The notes: generated by a model not told the origin, from the letters alone. Positions 37,678-47,155 are shown, numbered from the stretch's first letter. The stretch is DNA of 64,000 bases from Pararhizobium sp. A13 (GCF_040126305.1 NZ_CP149510.1:293001-357000); one strand, 5' to 3'. Program-made: numbers and translations.

Positions 37678-40663
37678 TGATGCGGCCTCCTTCCTTGTCA
37701 AAGAACACCATGTCGCTCACCTCGACGGCAATCGTCCTGTCGGGCATCGGCACATAAAGCGTCTGCCCGATCTTTTCTTTGCCGCCGGCTACCAGAGCCA
37801 GCGCGATCGACCGGCCGCAGTTTTCCGACCAGTAGGACGAGGTCACATGCCCGATCATCGTCATCGGCAGTGCCTGGTTCGGATCGGCAACGATCTGCGC
37901 GCCCTCTTCCAGCACGACCTTCGGATCCTTGGTGAGCACACCGACGAGCTGCTTGCGGCCATCGGCCACCAGGTCGGGACGGCGCAGGCCGCGGATACCG
38001 ACAAAGTCCGGCTTCTTCTTGCCGACCGCCCAGCTGAGCGACGCATCATCCGGCGTCACCGTGCCGTCGGTGTCCTGGCCGACGATGATGTAGCCCTTCT
38101 CGGCGCGCAGGATGTGCATCGCCTCGGTGCCGTAGGCGCAAGCGCCCATCGGCTCTGCCTGTGCCCAGATCGCCGCCCAGACGGCCGGGCCGAAATCGGC
38201 GGGGACGTTGACTTCGAAGCCGGTTTCGCCGGTGAACGACATGCGGAACAGCCGGGTCGGCACGCCGCAGATCTTGCCCTCGCGAACGCTCATATGCGGA
38301 AACGCTTCGTTCGACAGATCGATGCCTTCCACCAGCGGCGCGATGATCTCGCGCGCCTTCGGACCCTGAACCGCGATGACGGCCCACTGTTCGGTGGCAG
38401 AGGTCAGCCAGACGTTCAGATGCGGGAACTCGGTCTGGAGATAGTCCTCCATGTGGTTCATGACACGGGCAGCACCGCCCGTCGTCGTCGTCACATGGAA
38501 GCGGTCCTCCGCCATGCGGCCGACGACGCCGTCGTCATAGATGAAGCCGTCTTCGCGCAGCATGATGCCGTAGCGGCAACGGCCGGGTTTCAGCGTGTCC
38601 CAGCTGTTGGTGTAGATGAGGTTCAGGAACTGCGCCGCATCCGGGCCGACGACCTCGATCTTGCCGAGCGTCGAGGCATCGAAGATGCCGGCAACATCAC
38701 GCACCGTCTTGCATTCGCGGTTGACCGCCTGATGCATGTCTTCGCCGGCGCGCGGATAGTACCAGGCGCGTTTCCACTGGCCGACATCCTCGAACACCGC
38801 GCCCTGGGCTTCTTCCAAAGCATGCATCGGCGTCTTGCGGGTCGGGTCGAACAGTTCGCCGCGCGAGTGGTTGATCAGCGTTCCAAACGTGACTGGCGTA
38901 TAGGGGGCGCGGAAGGTGGTGAGGCCGACCTTCGGGATTTCGCGGCCAAGCGTTTCGGCAGCAATCGCCAGACCATGGATGTTGGACAGCTTGCCCTGAT
39001 CGGTTGCCATGCCATTGGTCGTGAAGCGCTTGATATGCTCGATCGAGTGCATGCCTTCGCGCACGGCAAGGCGAATGTCCTTGGCGCAGACGTCGTTCTG
39101 GAAATCGATGAAGGCCTTGACGGTCGTGTCCGGTCCGGCTCCTTCAGCCGCCCCTGCCATGCCGCCGGTCCAGGCAAAGGCATTGCCGCCATGAACGTCG
39201 ATCTTCTGCGCGGCGGTAAAGCCGGATGCATTCGACATCAGTTCGCCGGCCGCCAGCGATTCCTCGATGGTCGCCTGCAGATCGTTGGTCCCGTTGCAGG
39301 CGCCGACGGACAGGCAATCCTGCGCGTAGGTGCCGGGCAGGAAGCGCTGGCTTTCGAAGTCGTAGGACACCTTGCCGCGCGACTGAGAGAACATATGGAC
39401 GGATGGCGTCCAGCCGGCCGAGACCAGGAGGGCGTCGATGGCTATCGAACGGGCACGTCCGCCGCCATTGCGCGCAACGGACATCGACGAGACGCGCAGC
39501 TTGCCGGCGGTATCGACGACGGCGTGGCCGGCGAGAACCTCGATGCCGAGCTTGCGCGCCTCGGCCAGAACCGCCTCGCCCGGCTTCTCGCGACTGTCGA
39601 CGATGGCAGCGACGGTGATGCCGGCACGCTTCAGATCGAAGGCAGCCTCATAGGCGCTGTCGTTCGCCGTATAAACGCCGATCTTCTTGCCGACGGCGAC
39701 GCCGAAGTGATTGAGGAAGGTGCGGGCGGCAGACGCCAGCATGATGCCGGGACGATCATTGTTGGCGAACACCATGTGGCGCTCGATGGCACCGGTGGCG
39801 ATGATGACGCGTTTCGCCCGAACCTGCCAGAGACGCTCGCGCGGCAGCTTGCGGTCCGGCTTTGCCAGATGCTCGGTGACACGTTCGCTTAGCGCCACGA
39901 AATTCTGGGCGTAGTAACCGAAGGCGGTCGTGCGCGGCAGAACGGTGACGTTCTCCATCTGCGCCAGATCAGCGGCGGTCGCTTGAGCCCAGGTGAAGCC
40001 CTCAAGCCCGTTGACGGTAACGCTCCTGTCGTAATGCAGCGCACCGCCGACTTCCGCTTGTTCGTCGCAGATGATGACCCGTGCACCGGTCTTGGCGGCA
40101 GCCAGCGCTGCCGAGAGGCCGGCAACACCGGCGCCTATCACGAGCACGTCGCAGTGGGCGTAGCGGCTCGAATAATGGTCGGTATCGTCCTCGGTCGGCG
40201 AGACGCCCAGACCGGCAGCGGCGCGGATCCGCGGCTCGTAGACATGCTTCCAGGCCTGCTTCGGCCACATGAAGGTCTTGTAGTAGAATCCGGCGGCAAA
40301 GAAAGGCGACAACAGGTTGTTGACCGCGCCGACATCGAAAACGAGCGACGGCCAGCGGTTCTGCGAAATCACTTTCATGCCGTCGAAGACTTCCTGAACC
40401 GTGGCGCGCACGTTCGGCTGCTTGCGGGCGGCATCGCGCTCGACGCCGATCAGGGCATTCGGCTCCTCTGCGCCGGCCGAGACGATGCCGCGCGGACGAT
40501 GATACTTGAACGAACGGCCAACGAGATGGACGCCGTTGGCGAGAAGTGCGGAGGCGACGGTGTCGCCTTCGAGCGCAGCGTAGCTCTTGCCGTCGAAGAA
40601 GAAACGCGCGGTCTTTGCAGGGGTGAGACGGCCTGCACCGGGGATACGATTGGCGCCGCTCAT
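37670..40663 (-). CDS. soxA: sarcosine oxidase subunit alpha
   Basis: A 997-residue alpha subunit. In order it has an N-terminal domain (FFFDGKSYAALEGDTVASAL), an NAD-binding Rossmann fold at about residue 175 (VLVIGAGVAGLSAALAAA), a pyridine-nucleotide oxidoreductase middle part, and a C-terminal GcvT-like folate-binding domain (ALSWAVGKKKPDF and AYGTEAMHILRAEKGYI). The enzyme oxidises sarcosine to glycine and transfers the methyl group to tetrahydrofolate. It overlaps soxD by four bases (ATGA) upstream and soxG downstream. Confidence 0.96.
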   Translation of the reverse strand: MSGANRIPGAGRLTPAKTARFFFDGKSYAALEGDTVASALLANGVHLVGRSFKYHRPRGIVSAGAEEPNALIGVERDAARKQPNVRATVQEVFDGMKVISQNRWPSLVFDVGAVNNLLSPFFAAGFYYKTFMWPKQAWKHVYEPRIRAAAGLGVSPTEDDTDHYSSRYAHCDVLVIGAGVAGLSAALAAAKTGARVIICDEQAEVGGALHYDRSVTVNGLEGFTWAQATAADLAQMENVTVLPRTTAFGYYAQNFVALSERVTEHLAKPDRKLPRERLWQVRAKRVIIATGAIERHMVFANNDRPGIMLASAARTFLNHFGVAVGKKIGVYTANDSAYEAAFDLKRAGITVAAIVDSREKPGEAVLAEARKLGIEVLAGHAVVDTAGKLRVSSMSVARNGGGRARSIAIDALLVSAGWTPSVHMFSQSRGKVSYDFESQRFLPGTYAQDCLSVGACNGTNDLQATIEESLAAGELMSNASGFTAAQKIDVHGGNAFAWTGGMAGAAEGAGPDTTVKAFIDFQNDVCAKDIRLAVREGMHSIEHIKRFTTNGMATDQGKLSNIHGLAIAAETLGREIPKVGLTTFRAPYTPVTFGTLINHSRGELFDPTRKTPMHALEEAQGAVFEDVGQWKRAWYYPRAGEDMHQAVNRECKTVRDVAGIFDASTLGKIEVVGPDAAQFLNLIYTNSWDTLKPGRCRYGIMLREDGFIYDDGVVGRMAEDRFHVTTTTGGAARVMNHMEDYLQTEFPHLNVWLTSATEQWAVIAVQGPKAREIIAPLVEGIDLSNEAFPHMSVREGKICGVPTRLFRMSFTGETGFEVNVPADFGPAVWAAIWAQAEPMGACAYGTEAMHILRAEKGYIIVGQDTDGTVTPDDASLSWAVGKKKPDFVGIRGLRRPDLVADGRKQLVGVLTKDPKVVLEEGAQIVADPNQALPMTMIGHVTSSYWSENCGRSIALALVAGGKEKIGQTLYVPMPDRTIAVEVSDMVFFDKEGGRING

Positions 40664-41004
40664 TTCGCGTTCGACTCCGTGGCTTCATAGGTTTCGACTA
40701 TCGCTTCCGTCGCCGGGCGCTGCGTGCTGATATCGGGCTTCGGCTGACCCGCCTTGTAGGTCGTCACGAACTTGTCGCTGACCGTGTCGCGAGCCGCGTT
40801 GAAGAAGCGGCCGCAGCCATTCAGGTGCCGCCAGCGCTCGAAGGTCAGGCCCTTCACATTGTCGCGCAGGAAGAAGAATGCCTCGAATTCCTCGTCGGTC
40901 ATCTCAGTCATGTTGGTCGGCCGGGCGATATGGGCGTCGCCGGCCTGGCGGAATTCGAGCTCGGAACGCTCTTCCTCGCAATAGGGGCAATAGATCAGAA
41001 GCAT
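40660..41004 (-). CDS. soxD: sarcosine oxidase subunit delta
   Basis: A 114-residue delta subunit. The zinc site is formed by CPYCEEER at the N-terminus and HLNGCGRFFNAARDT later. The zinc-binding delta subunit binds the alpha subunit in the complex. It lies 12 bases after soxB and overlaps soxA by four bases, which keeps the gene order B-D-A-G of all known heterotetrameric enzymes. Confidence 0.95.
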   Translation of the reverse strand: MLLIYCPYCEEERSELEFRQAGDAHIARPTNMTEMTDEEFEAFFFLRDNVKGLTFERWRHLNGCGRFFNAARDTVSDKFVTTYKAGQPKPDISTQRPATEAIVETYEATESNAK

Positions 41005-41016
41005 GGTGTTTTCCCC

Positions 41017-42270
41017 TTAGTGCGCAACGGCCGCGGCGGCCGCTTCGTCGATCAGGCGGCCGGTGCGGAAACGTTCCAGCGTGAACGGCGCGTTGATCTT
41101 GTGCGGCGCGTCGTTGGCGATGGTGTGGGCAAAGACATTGGCCGAGCCCGGCGTTGCCTTGAAGCCGCCGGTGCCCCAGCCGCAGTTGACGTAGAGGCCG
41201 GGAACCGGCGTCTTGGCCAGGATCGGCGAACGGTCCGGCGTCACGTCGACGATGCCGCCCCAGGAGCGCATCATCTTCATCCGGCGGAAGATCGGGAAGA
41301 GTTCGCAGATCGCGTCCAGCGTATGGGTGATGATCTGCAGGCCGCCGGTCTGGGAATAGGAGGAATACTGGTCGGTGCCGGCGCCGATGACCAGTTCGCC
41401 CTTGTCGGACTGCGAGATATAGGCGTGAACCGTGTTCGACATGACGACACAGGGGAAGATCGGCTTGACCGGTTCAGACACCAGCGCCTGCAGCGGATAG
41501 CTGACCAGCGGCATGCGCACATCGGCCATTTCCATCAGCACCGAGGTATGGCCGGCGGCAACGACGCCGACCTTCTTCGCACCGATATAACCGCGATTGG
41601 TCTCGACCCCGGCGATCGCGCCATTGGCGTGGCGGCGAAGGCCGGTAACTTCGCAATTCTGGATGATGTGCACGCCGCGGTCGGCGGCAGCGCGGGCATA
41701 GCCCCAGGCGACGGCATCGTGGCGGGCGGTACCGCCGCGGCGCTGCAGGGCGGCACCGTTGATGGGGTAGCGGGCGGTGCGGGAAATATCGAGCGGCGGG
41801 CAGAATTCCTTGGCCTGCTCCGGCGTCAGCCATTCATTGTCGATGCCGTTCAGCCGGTTGGCGTGAATGTGGCGCTTGAACACCTGCTGGTCATGGATGT
41901 TGTGCGACAGCATCATCACGCCGCGCGCCGAATACATGACGTTGTAGTTCAGGTCCTGGCTGAGGCCATCCCAGAGCTTCAGCGCATGGTCATAGATGCC
42001 GGCACTTTCGTCATAGAGATAGTTGGAGCGGATGATGGTAGTGTTGCGCCCGGTATTGCCGCCGCCGAGCCAGCCCTTTTCGAGCACGGCGATATTGGTG
42101 ATGCCGTGCTCCTTGGCAAGGTAATAGGCGGTGCCGAGGCCATGGCCGCCGGCGCCGATGATGATGACATCATACTCCTTGCGCGGCTCGGGCGAGGTCC
42201 ACTGCGCCTCCCATCCCCTGTGGCCGCGCATCGCTTCGCGAGCGACAGCAAAAACCGAATATTTGCGCAT
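41017..42270 (-). CDS. soxB: sarcosine oxidase subunit beta
   Basis: A 417-residue FAD-dependent DAO-family protein and the first gene of the sox operon. The dinucleotide-binding motif IIIGAGGHGLGTAYYLAKEH is at about residues 36-55. The histidine in TARHDAVAWGYA fits the residue that covalently holds FMN in this enzyme. The C-terminal NCGWGTGGFKATPGS region forms part of the active site. It oxidises the N-methyl group of sarcosine. A 416-base gap with inverted repeats separates it from the divergent rpsU. Confidence 0.96.
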   Translation of the reverse strand: MRKYSVFAVAREAMRGHRGWEAQWTSPEPRKEYDVIIIGAGGHGLGTAYYLAKEHGITNIAVLEKGWLGGGNTGRNTTIIRSNYLYDESAGIYDHALKLWDGLSQDLNYNVMYSARGVMMLSHNIHDQQVFKRHIHANRLNGIDNEWLTPEQAKEFCPPLDISRTARYPINGAALQRRGGTARHDAVAWGYARAAADRGVHIIQNCEVTGLRRHANGAIAGVETNRGYIGAKKVGVVAAGHTSVLMEMADVRMPLVSYPLQALVSEPVKPIFPCVVMSNTVHAYISQSDKGELVIGAGTDQYSSYSQTGGLQIITHTLDAICELFPIFRRMKMMRSWGGIVDVTPDRSPILAKTPVPGLYVNCGWGTGGFKATPGSANVFAHTIANDAPHKINAPFTLERFRTGRLIDEAAAAAVAH

Positions 42271-42454
42271 CCGCCTTCACACTCCGTAGGTCCCGCCAAA
42301 AGGCCGGTGAATTTCCTTGGTCGACGCTAGAAATCGCAAATCCCGAACTTCCGCAACGTTTCTTTTGCGACGCGAGACGGCGCGAGTCGCACGAGTTGCG
42401 ACATGCCGCAATTTGATTTCCGATCACACGATCCTATCGCTCCGACGGACCGTA

Positions 42455-42557
42455 CCAGACACGAGGTGAATGGCACCGCTGTGACCAAAGAGCGGGCTTT
42501 GCCGGAAAAGCACGGTCTTTCCCGCAAAATTCATAGGCCGGCGCAACTCGTGTCTGG
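42455..42557. promoter_or_regulatory. distant inverted repeat in the soxB-rpsU gap
   Basis: CCAGACACGAG (42455-42465) has an exact reverse complement, CTCGTGTCTGG, at 42547-42557, with 81 bases between. The central region also contains GCGGG and CCCGC repeats. It could be a two-site operator or a fold in a long leader of soxB or rpsU. A second cluster of TTGCGAC/GTCGCA repeats lies at 42365-42405. Confidence 0.4.
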
Positions 42558-42686
42558 ACTTTGACGGATCGATCTGGTATCCGCTCTTTTCAATCGTAGG
42601 GCCTTCTGGCTCAGCGAACCTATTTTTTTGCCTCGTTGACCTGACTTCATGAGGCGATCACTCGAAACCAAAGGAACGGGATTAAC

Positions 42687-42923
42687 GTGCAGGTACTAGT
42701 CCGCGACAACAACGTCGATCAAGCGCTTCGCGCACTCAAGAAGAAGATGCAGCGCGAAGGCATTTTCCGCGAAATGAAGATGCGCGATTACTACGAGAAG
42801 CCGTCCCAGAAGCGCGCCCGCGAAAAGGCTGAAGCCGTTCGCCGCGTTCGCAAGCTGGCTCGCAAGCGCGCACAGCGCGAAGGCTTGGTTTCGGGCGGCC
42901 GCACTGCGGCTCCGGCACGCTGA
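42687..42923 (+). CDS. rpsU: 30S ribosomal protein S21
   Basis: A 78-residue S21 protein ([40 protein letters not shown]) with the usual long, very basic C-terminal extension. S21 joins the small subunit near the anti-Shine-Dalgarno end of 16S rRNA. The gene uses a GTG start preceded by AAGGAAC. It stands alone, divergent from the sox operon, and ends with a strong terminator at 42957. Confidence 0.97.
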   Translation: MQVLVRDNNVDQALRALKKKMQREGIFREMKMRDYYEKPSQKRAREKAEAVRRVRKLARKRAQREGLVSGGRTAAPAR

Positions 42924-42956
42924 TCCGCGCTTCCCGCGCATCAGACGCGTAGTTCC

Positions 42957-42987
42957 GGCGGGGGCGACATGGTCGCCGCCGCCTTTT
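42957..42987 (+). terminator. Rho-independent terminator after rpsU
   Basis: GGCGGGGGCGAC pairs with GTCGCCGCCGCC (one mismatch) around a three-base loop, followed by TTTT. It lies 34 bases after the rpsU stop. Confidence 0.75.
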
Positions 42988-43213
42988 CTGTTTGAACCGC
43001 CGCTTCAGGCAGCCCGTTCGAACCTTGTGTGTCCGGAATATCCGGACACATGCCGCGAGTGCGCCTGGCGCGCTAAAATGTCTGCGGACATGGAGCCGGC
43101 ATCCACGGAGATGCATTTGAGTTGCTCCTCGTTGAAACTGCGCATGGCGATCCGGGAAGCCACTGCAGGCTCGGACCATGCGCCCGAGGCTTCGCTTAAC
43201 TGAGGGATCACGC

Positions 43214-44104
43214 TTGACATTGACTGCCAAGACTGCGGATTTTTCCGATCATTCCGGCCCGCGCGCCGCGCCTGCCAACCGTAGCGGCTTTGCTCTTGCC
43301 TCCATGCTGACCGTTGCCGCGGCGCTGACGCTCTCCGGCTGCACGACGGCGGATACATCCGGCGACATGATGCGCGTCGAGCGGGCTCAGGGATCCGAGG
43401 AAAACATCGCCTCCCTGTCCGGCGTAATCTCGGCCAATCCGAGCGATCCGGAAGGCTACAATGTCCGCGGCTCGGCCTATGGCCGCGCGGGTGAATTCCG
43501 CCGGGCTCTCGCCGACTTCAACAAGGCGATCGAACTCAATCCGCGATTCTACCAAGCCTACGCCAACCGGGCGCTGGTCGAACGCAACATGGGCGACCAG
43601 GCGGCAGCGCAGGCGGACTACAACGCGGCCCTGCAGATCAATCCGCGCTACGACGTCGCCTTCATCGGCCGCGGCAATCTGTATCGCCAGGCCGGCCAGC
43701 TCGATCAGGCCTTCAACGATTTCAACAAGGCGATCGAGCTCGACACCACCGATCCCCGCGCCTACCACAATCGCGGCCTGATCTACCAGGCACGCAAGCA
43801 GCATGCGCAGGCGATCGAGGATTTCTCGACCGCGATCTCGCTAGCGCCGAATTCGCCGGAGCCCTATAACGGCCGCGGCATCTCCTATGTCGCCATGAAC
43901 GATGACGACAACGCGTTCTCGGACTTCAACACCGCAATCACGCTAAACGGCAAGATCGCCGAATCCTGGGCCAACCAGGGGTTGGTCTACGAGCGCCGCG
44001 GCGACAAGGCGAAGGCGGCGAAGTCCTACTCGTACGCGCTGTCGCTCGACACCAAATACGAACCGGCCCGCGCCGGTCTCGCCCGCGTCAAGGCCGGGGG
44101 CTGA
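43214..44104 (+). CDS. TPR-repeat lipoprotein
   Basis: A 296-residue protein with a cytoplasm-to-membrane start, a hydrophobic segment (SGFALASMLTVAAALTLSGC) and a lipobox ending in the cysteine of LSGC, so it is expected to be a lipoprotein. The mature part contains six or seven tetratricopeptide repeats (for example AYGRAGEFRRALADFNKAIE, NLYRQAGQLDQAFNDFNKA), as in NlpI-type envelope scaffolds. The start is placed at TTG 43214 because GAGGG lies upstream; ATG 43178 is the alternative. A clear terminator follows at 44146. The partner proteins are unknown. Confidence 0.85.
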   Translation: MTLTAKTADFSDHSGPRAAPANRSGFALASMLTVAAALTLSGCTTADTSGDMMRVERAQGSEENIASLSGVISANPSDPEGYNVRGSAYGRAGEFRRALADFNKAIELNPRFYQAYANRALVERNMGDQAAAQADYNAALQINPRYDVAFIGRGNLYRQAGQLDQAFNDFNKAIELDTTDPRAYHNRGLIYQARKQHAQAIEDFSTAISLAPNSPEPYNGRGISYVAMNDDDNAFSDFNTAITLNGKIAESWANQGLVYERRGDKAKAAKSYSYALSLDTKYEPARAGLARVKAGG

Positions 44105-44145
44105 CCTCCTCCCGGTTTGACTTGCTACAGGCCGGCTGAATATCG

Positions 44146-44177
44146 TCCCGGAGTGTGATTCATTCTCCGGGATTTTT
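44146..44177 (+). terminator. Rho-independent terminator after the TPR gene
   Basis: TCCCGGAG pairs with CTCCGGGA around an 11-base loop, followed by TTTTT (44173-44177). It ends six bases before the start of the next gene, so that gene needs a promoter of its own or some read-through. Confidence 0.85.
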
Positions 44178-44182
44178 GTATC

Positions 44183-45244
44183 ATGGCCTCAGAACCCGTC
44201 ATCGTCGTCGGCGCCGGAATCATCGGAGCTTCGATTGCCTGGCATCTGACCGAGGCGGGCGCCAGTGTCGTGGCTCTCAGCAGCAAGCAGGGCGGCGTCG
44301 CGACACCGTCTTCCTTCGGCTGGATCAACGCGAGTTGGGGCAATCCCGAATTCTACTGTCGCTTTCGCATCCACGCGATGAATGAGTGGGGTCGTTTGGC
44401 GCAGGCCGTTCCAGGCGTCCAGTTTTCACGATGCGGCGGCATCTGCTGGGATTTGCCGCCGCCGAAGCTGGAGGACTATGCCCGTGAGCACAGCGCGTGG
44501 GGCTACAACATCAGGAGAATCGATCGGGAGGAAATCGCCCGCCTGGAACCAAACCTTACCGGTCTGCCGGACTTCGCGCTGCACGCAGTCGAGGAAGGAG
44601 CCGCCGAGCCTATGGCCGCCGCCATCGCACTGATCGCCGATGCCGAACGCAGGGGTGCGACGATCCTGACTGGCGTTCACGCAACCGCCCTTGTCAGCAA
44701 GGGCGGCCGCATGGCTGGCGTCGTCACCACGGCGGGCGAGATCGCCGCCAGTCGCGTCGTGCTTGCTGCCGGCACGGACACCGCACGGCTCGCTTCCTCC
44801 GTTGGAATAGACATCCCGCTTGAAGCGCCCCCGGGCCTGCTCGTCCACTCCCGCCCGGCACCAAAGGCGCTAAACGGCCTCGTCATGGCGGACAAGGCGC
44901 ATATCCGGCAGACACGGGAGGGGCGCATCGTCGCCGGCAGCGACTTTGGCGGCACAGATCCGGGAGGGGAGGCGAACAAGGCAGCGGCGGAACTGTTTGC
45001 TGCCGTCCAGGCATTGCTGCCGAATGTCTACCTTGAAATGGACTTCCACACTGTTGGTTACCGACCCACACCCAAGGACGGCTTCCCCATCGTCGGTCCG
45101 ACGGACTGCGCCGGGCTCTACGTTGCCGCGCTGCATTCCGGCGTGACGCTTGCACCGCTCGTGGGACGCCTTGCGGCTGCGGAAATCCTCACTGGTGAAA
45201 GTGAGCTGATGCTTGATCCCTACCGGCTCTCGCGCTTCGCCTGA
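44183..45244 (+). CDS. FAD-dependent oxidoreductase (D-amino-acid oxidase family)
   Basis: A 353-residue DAO-fold protein with the FAD-binding motif VIVVGAGIIGASIAWHL at the N-terminus and the C-terminal YRPTPKDGFPIVGPTDCAG and YVAALHSGVTLAP segments. Relatives include D-amino-acid dehydrogenases and glycine/sarcosine oxidases. The true substrate is unknown. Oddly the upstream gene's terminator ends just six bases before its ATG, leaving no visible ribosome site other than the terminator's own sequence. It ends in a bidirectional terminator shared with pntB. Confidence 0.85.
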   Translation: MASEPVIVVGAGIIGASIAWHLTEAGASVVALSSKQGGVATPSSFGWINASWGNPEFYCRFRIHAMNEWGRLAQAVPGVQFSRCGGICWDLPPPKLEDYAREHSAWGYNIRRIDREEIARLEPNLTGLPDFALHAVEEGAAEPMAAAIALIADAERRGATILTGVHATALVSKGGRMAGVVTTAGEIAASRVVLAAGTDTARLASSVGIDIPLEAPPGLLVHSRPAPKALNGLVMADKAHIRQTREGRIVAGSDFGGTDPGGEANKAAAELFAAVQALLPNVYLEMDFHTVGYRPTPKDGFPIVGPTDCAGLYVAALHSGVTLAPLVGRLAAAEILTGESELMLDPYRLSRFA

Positions 45245-45277
45245 GGACTGCGGTCTGCGTCAAACCGGCCCCCCAAC

Positions 45278-45308
45278 AAAAATGCCCGCTCGCCGGCGGG
45301 CATTTTTT
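45278..45308. terminator. bidirectional terminator between oxidoreductase and pntB
   Basis: AAAAATGCCCGC pairs with GCGGGCATTTTT around TCGCCG. Because one arm starts with As and the other ends with Ts, it can stop transcription from both directions. It sits between two convergent genes. Confidence 0.9.
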
Positions 45309-45333
45309 GTTCCTCAACGCGTCGTTCGAGGCC

Positions 45334-46734
45334 TCAGTGGTTCATGGCCTTGACGATATCGTCGGTCATTTTCTTGGCGTCGCCGAGCAGCATCATGGTG
45401 CCGTCCTTGTAGAACAGGGTGTTGTCGATGCCGGCATAGCCGGAGCCGAGCGAGCGCTTGACGAACAGGCAGGTCTTGGCCTTGTCGACGTCAAGGATCG
45501 GCATGCCGTAGATCGGCGAGGTCTTGTCGTCGCGGGCGGCCGGGTTGGTGACGTCGTTGGCGCCGATGACGTAGGCGACGTCGGCCTGGGCGAACTGCGA
45601 GTTGATGTCCTCGAGCTCGAACACCTCGTCATAGGGCACGTTGGCCTCGGCCAGCAGCACGTTCATGTGGCCGGGCATGCGGCCGGCGACCGGATGGATG
45701 GCGTAGGTCACCTCGACGCCGGCAGCCTTCAGCGCGTCGGCCAGCTCGCGCACCGCATGCTGCGCCTGGGCGACGGCCATGCCGTAACCCGGCACGATGA
45801 TCACCTTGGAGGCATTGGCCATCAGGAAGGCGGCATCGTCGGCCGAGCCCTGCTTGACCGTGCGGCTGACGCCGTCATCGCTGGCGACCGCGCCGTTGTC
45901 GCCGCCGAAGCCGCCGAGAATGACCGAGACGAACGAGCGGTTCATGCCCTTGCACATGATGTAGGAGAGGATCGCACCCGACGAGCCGACCAGCGCGCCG
46001 GTGACGATCAGCGCCAGGTTGCCGAGCGTGAAGCCGATGCCGGCGGCGGCCCAGCCGGAATAGGAGTTGAGCATCGACACGACCACAGGCATATCGGCGC
46101 CGCCGATCGGCACGATCAACAGCACGCCGAGCGCCAGCGACAACGCGACGATCGCCCAGAAGTCGAAACGGCTTTCGGACGCGGCGAGGCCGACGATGAA
46201 GAAGACGATCAGCACCAAAAGCGCGATGTTGATGAGATGCCGATAGGGCAGCAGGATCGGCTTGCCCGACATGCGGCCATCGAGCTTCAGGAAGGCGATG
46301 ATCGAGCCAGTGAAGGTGATGGCGCCGATGGCGACGCCGAGCGCCATTTCGACCAGCGCCTGGGCATGGATATGGCCGATCTCGCCGATGCCGAAGGAGG
46401 ACGGCGTATAGAGCGCCGAGGCGGCGACCAGGACGGCGGCAAGCCCGACCAGCGAATGGAAGCCGGCGACCAGCTGCGGCATCGAGGTCATGGCGATCGA
46501 GCGGGCGATATAGGCGCCGGCGCCGCCGCCGATGGCCAGGCCGACGACGATCAGGACAAAACCACCGAGCGACGGCGTCGCCAGCAAAAGCGTCGTCAGA
46601 ATGGCGATGGCCATGCCGGTCATGCCGAGGATATTGCCGCGGCGCGAGGTGGTCGGGTGCGACAGGCCGCGCAGCGCCATGATGAACAGCACGCCGGAGA
46701 CGAGGTAGAGGAAGGCTGCGATATTGGGTGACAT
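45334..46734 (-). CDS. pntB: NAD(P) transhydrogenase subunit beta
   Basis: A 466-residue beta subunit of the proton-translocating transhydrogenase, with eight or nine membrane helices in the N-terminal two-thirds and a C-terminal NADP-binding domain (IIVPGYGMAVAQAQHAVREL, HPVAGRMPGHMNVLLAEA and YVIGANDVTNPAA). It uses the proton gradient to reduce NADP with NADH. It follows the small alpha-2 gene after ten bases and shares its strand with both alpha genes. Confidence 0.96.
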   Translation of the reverse strand: MSPNIAAFLYLVSGVLFIMALRGLSHPTTSRRGNILGMTGMAIAILTTLLLATPSLGGFVLIVVGLAIGGGAGAYIARSIAMTSMPQLVAGFHSLVGLAAVLVAASALYTPSSFGIGEIGHIHAQALVEMALGVAIGAITFTGSIIAFLKLDGRMSGKPILLPYRHLINIALLVLIVFFIVGLAASESRFDFWAIVALSLALGVLLIVPIGGADMPVVVSMLNSYSGWAAAGIGFTLGNLALIVTGALVGSSGAILSYIMCKGMNRSFVSVILGGFGGDNGAVASDDGVSRTVKQGSADDAAFLMANASKVIIVPGYGMAVAQAQHAVRELADALKAAGVEVTYAIHPVAGRMPGHMNVLLAEANVPYDEVFELEDINSQFAQADVAYVIGANDVTNPAARDDKTSPIYGMPILDVDKAKTCLFVKRSLGSGYAGIDNTLFYKDGTMMLLGDAKKMTDDIVKAMNH

Positions 46735-46744
46735 CAGGGCCGCC

Positions 46745-47155
46745 TCACTTGTCTTTGCGTCTGTACATGGCGAGCATGCGCTGGGTGACCAGGAAGCCGC
46801 CGAAGATGTTGACCGAGGCGAGGATCAGCGCCACGAAGCCGAAGCCGGTGGCAAGGCCGGAGGCCGAGATGCCGACCGCCAGCAGCGCGCCGACGACGAT
46901 GACCGAGGAAATCGCGTTGGTGACGGCCATCAGCGGCGTGTGCAGGGCCGGCGTCACCGACCAGACGACGTAATAGCCGACGAAGATCGACAGCACGAAG
47001 ATCGCCAGCTGGAAGACGAACGGGTCGATCGCGCCGCCGCTCAATCCGTGGGCGGCAGCCCCCGCCGCATCCGGCACGTATTCGGCTGCCGTGCGCACCG
47101 CTTCGACCGCCCGGTCGAGGTCGCCGATCGCCTTGTCGAGAAGGTCATTGGCCAT
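46745..47155 (-). CDS. pntAB: NAD(P) transhydrogenase subunit alpha, part 2 (membrane)
   Basis: A 136-residue membrane part of the alpha subunit, with three or four hydrophobic helices (FVFQLAIFVLSIFVGYYVVW, LMAVTNAISSVIVVGALLAV, FVALILASVNIFGGFLVTQR). In alphaproteobacteria the alpha subunit is split into a soluble NAD-binding part and this membrane part. The start is placed at ATG 47155, where the sequence MANDLLDKAIGDLDRA begins and GGGAGA lies upstream. Confidence 0.92.
   Translation of the reverse strand: MANDLLDKAIGDLDRAVEAVRTAAEYVPDAAGAAAHGLSGGAIDPFVFQLAIFVLSIFVGYYVVWSVTPALHTPLMAVTNAISSVIVVGALLAVGISASGLATGFGFVALILASVNIFGGFLVTQRMLAMYRRKDK

Noticed and set aside
37223..39892. 889-codon plus-strand frame across soxG and soxA
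   Set aside because: Antisense to recognisable sarcosine oxidase genes. Long shadow frames are common in GC-rich genomes and no known domain is present.
45307..46731. 474-codon plus-strand frame across pntB
   Set aside because: Antisense shadow of pntB. The real minus-strand protein has clear transhydrogenase motifs; the antisense product is a low-complexity Asp/Arg/His-rich sequence.
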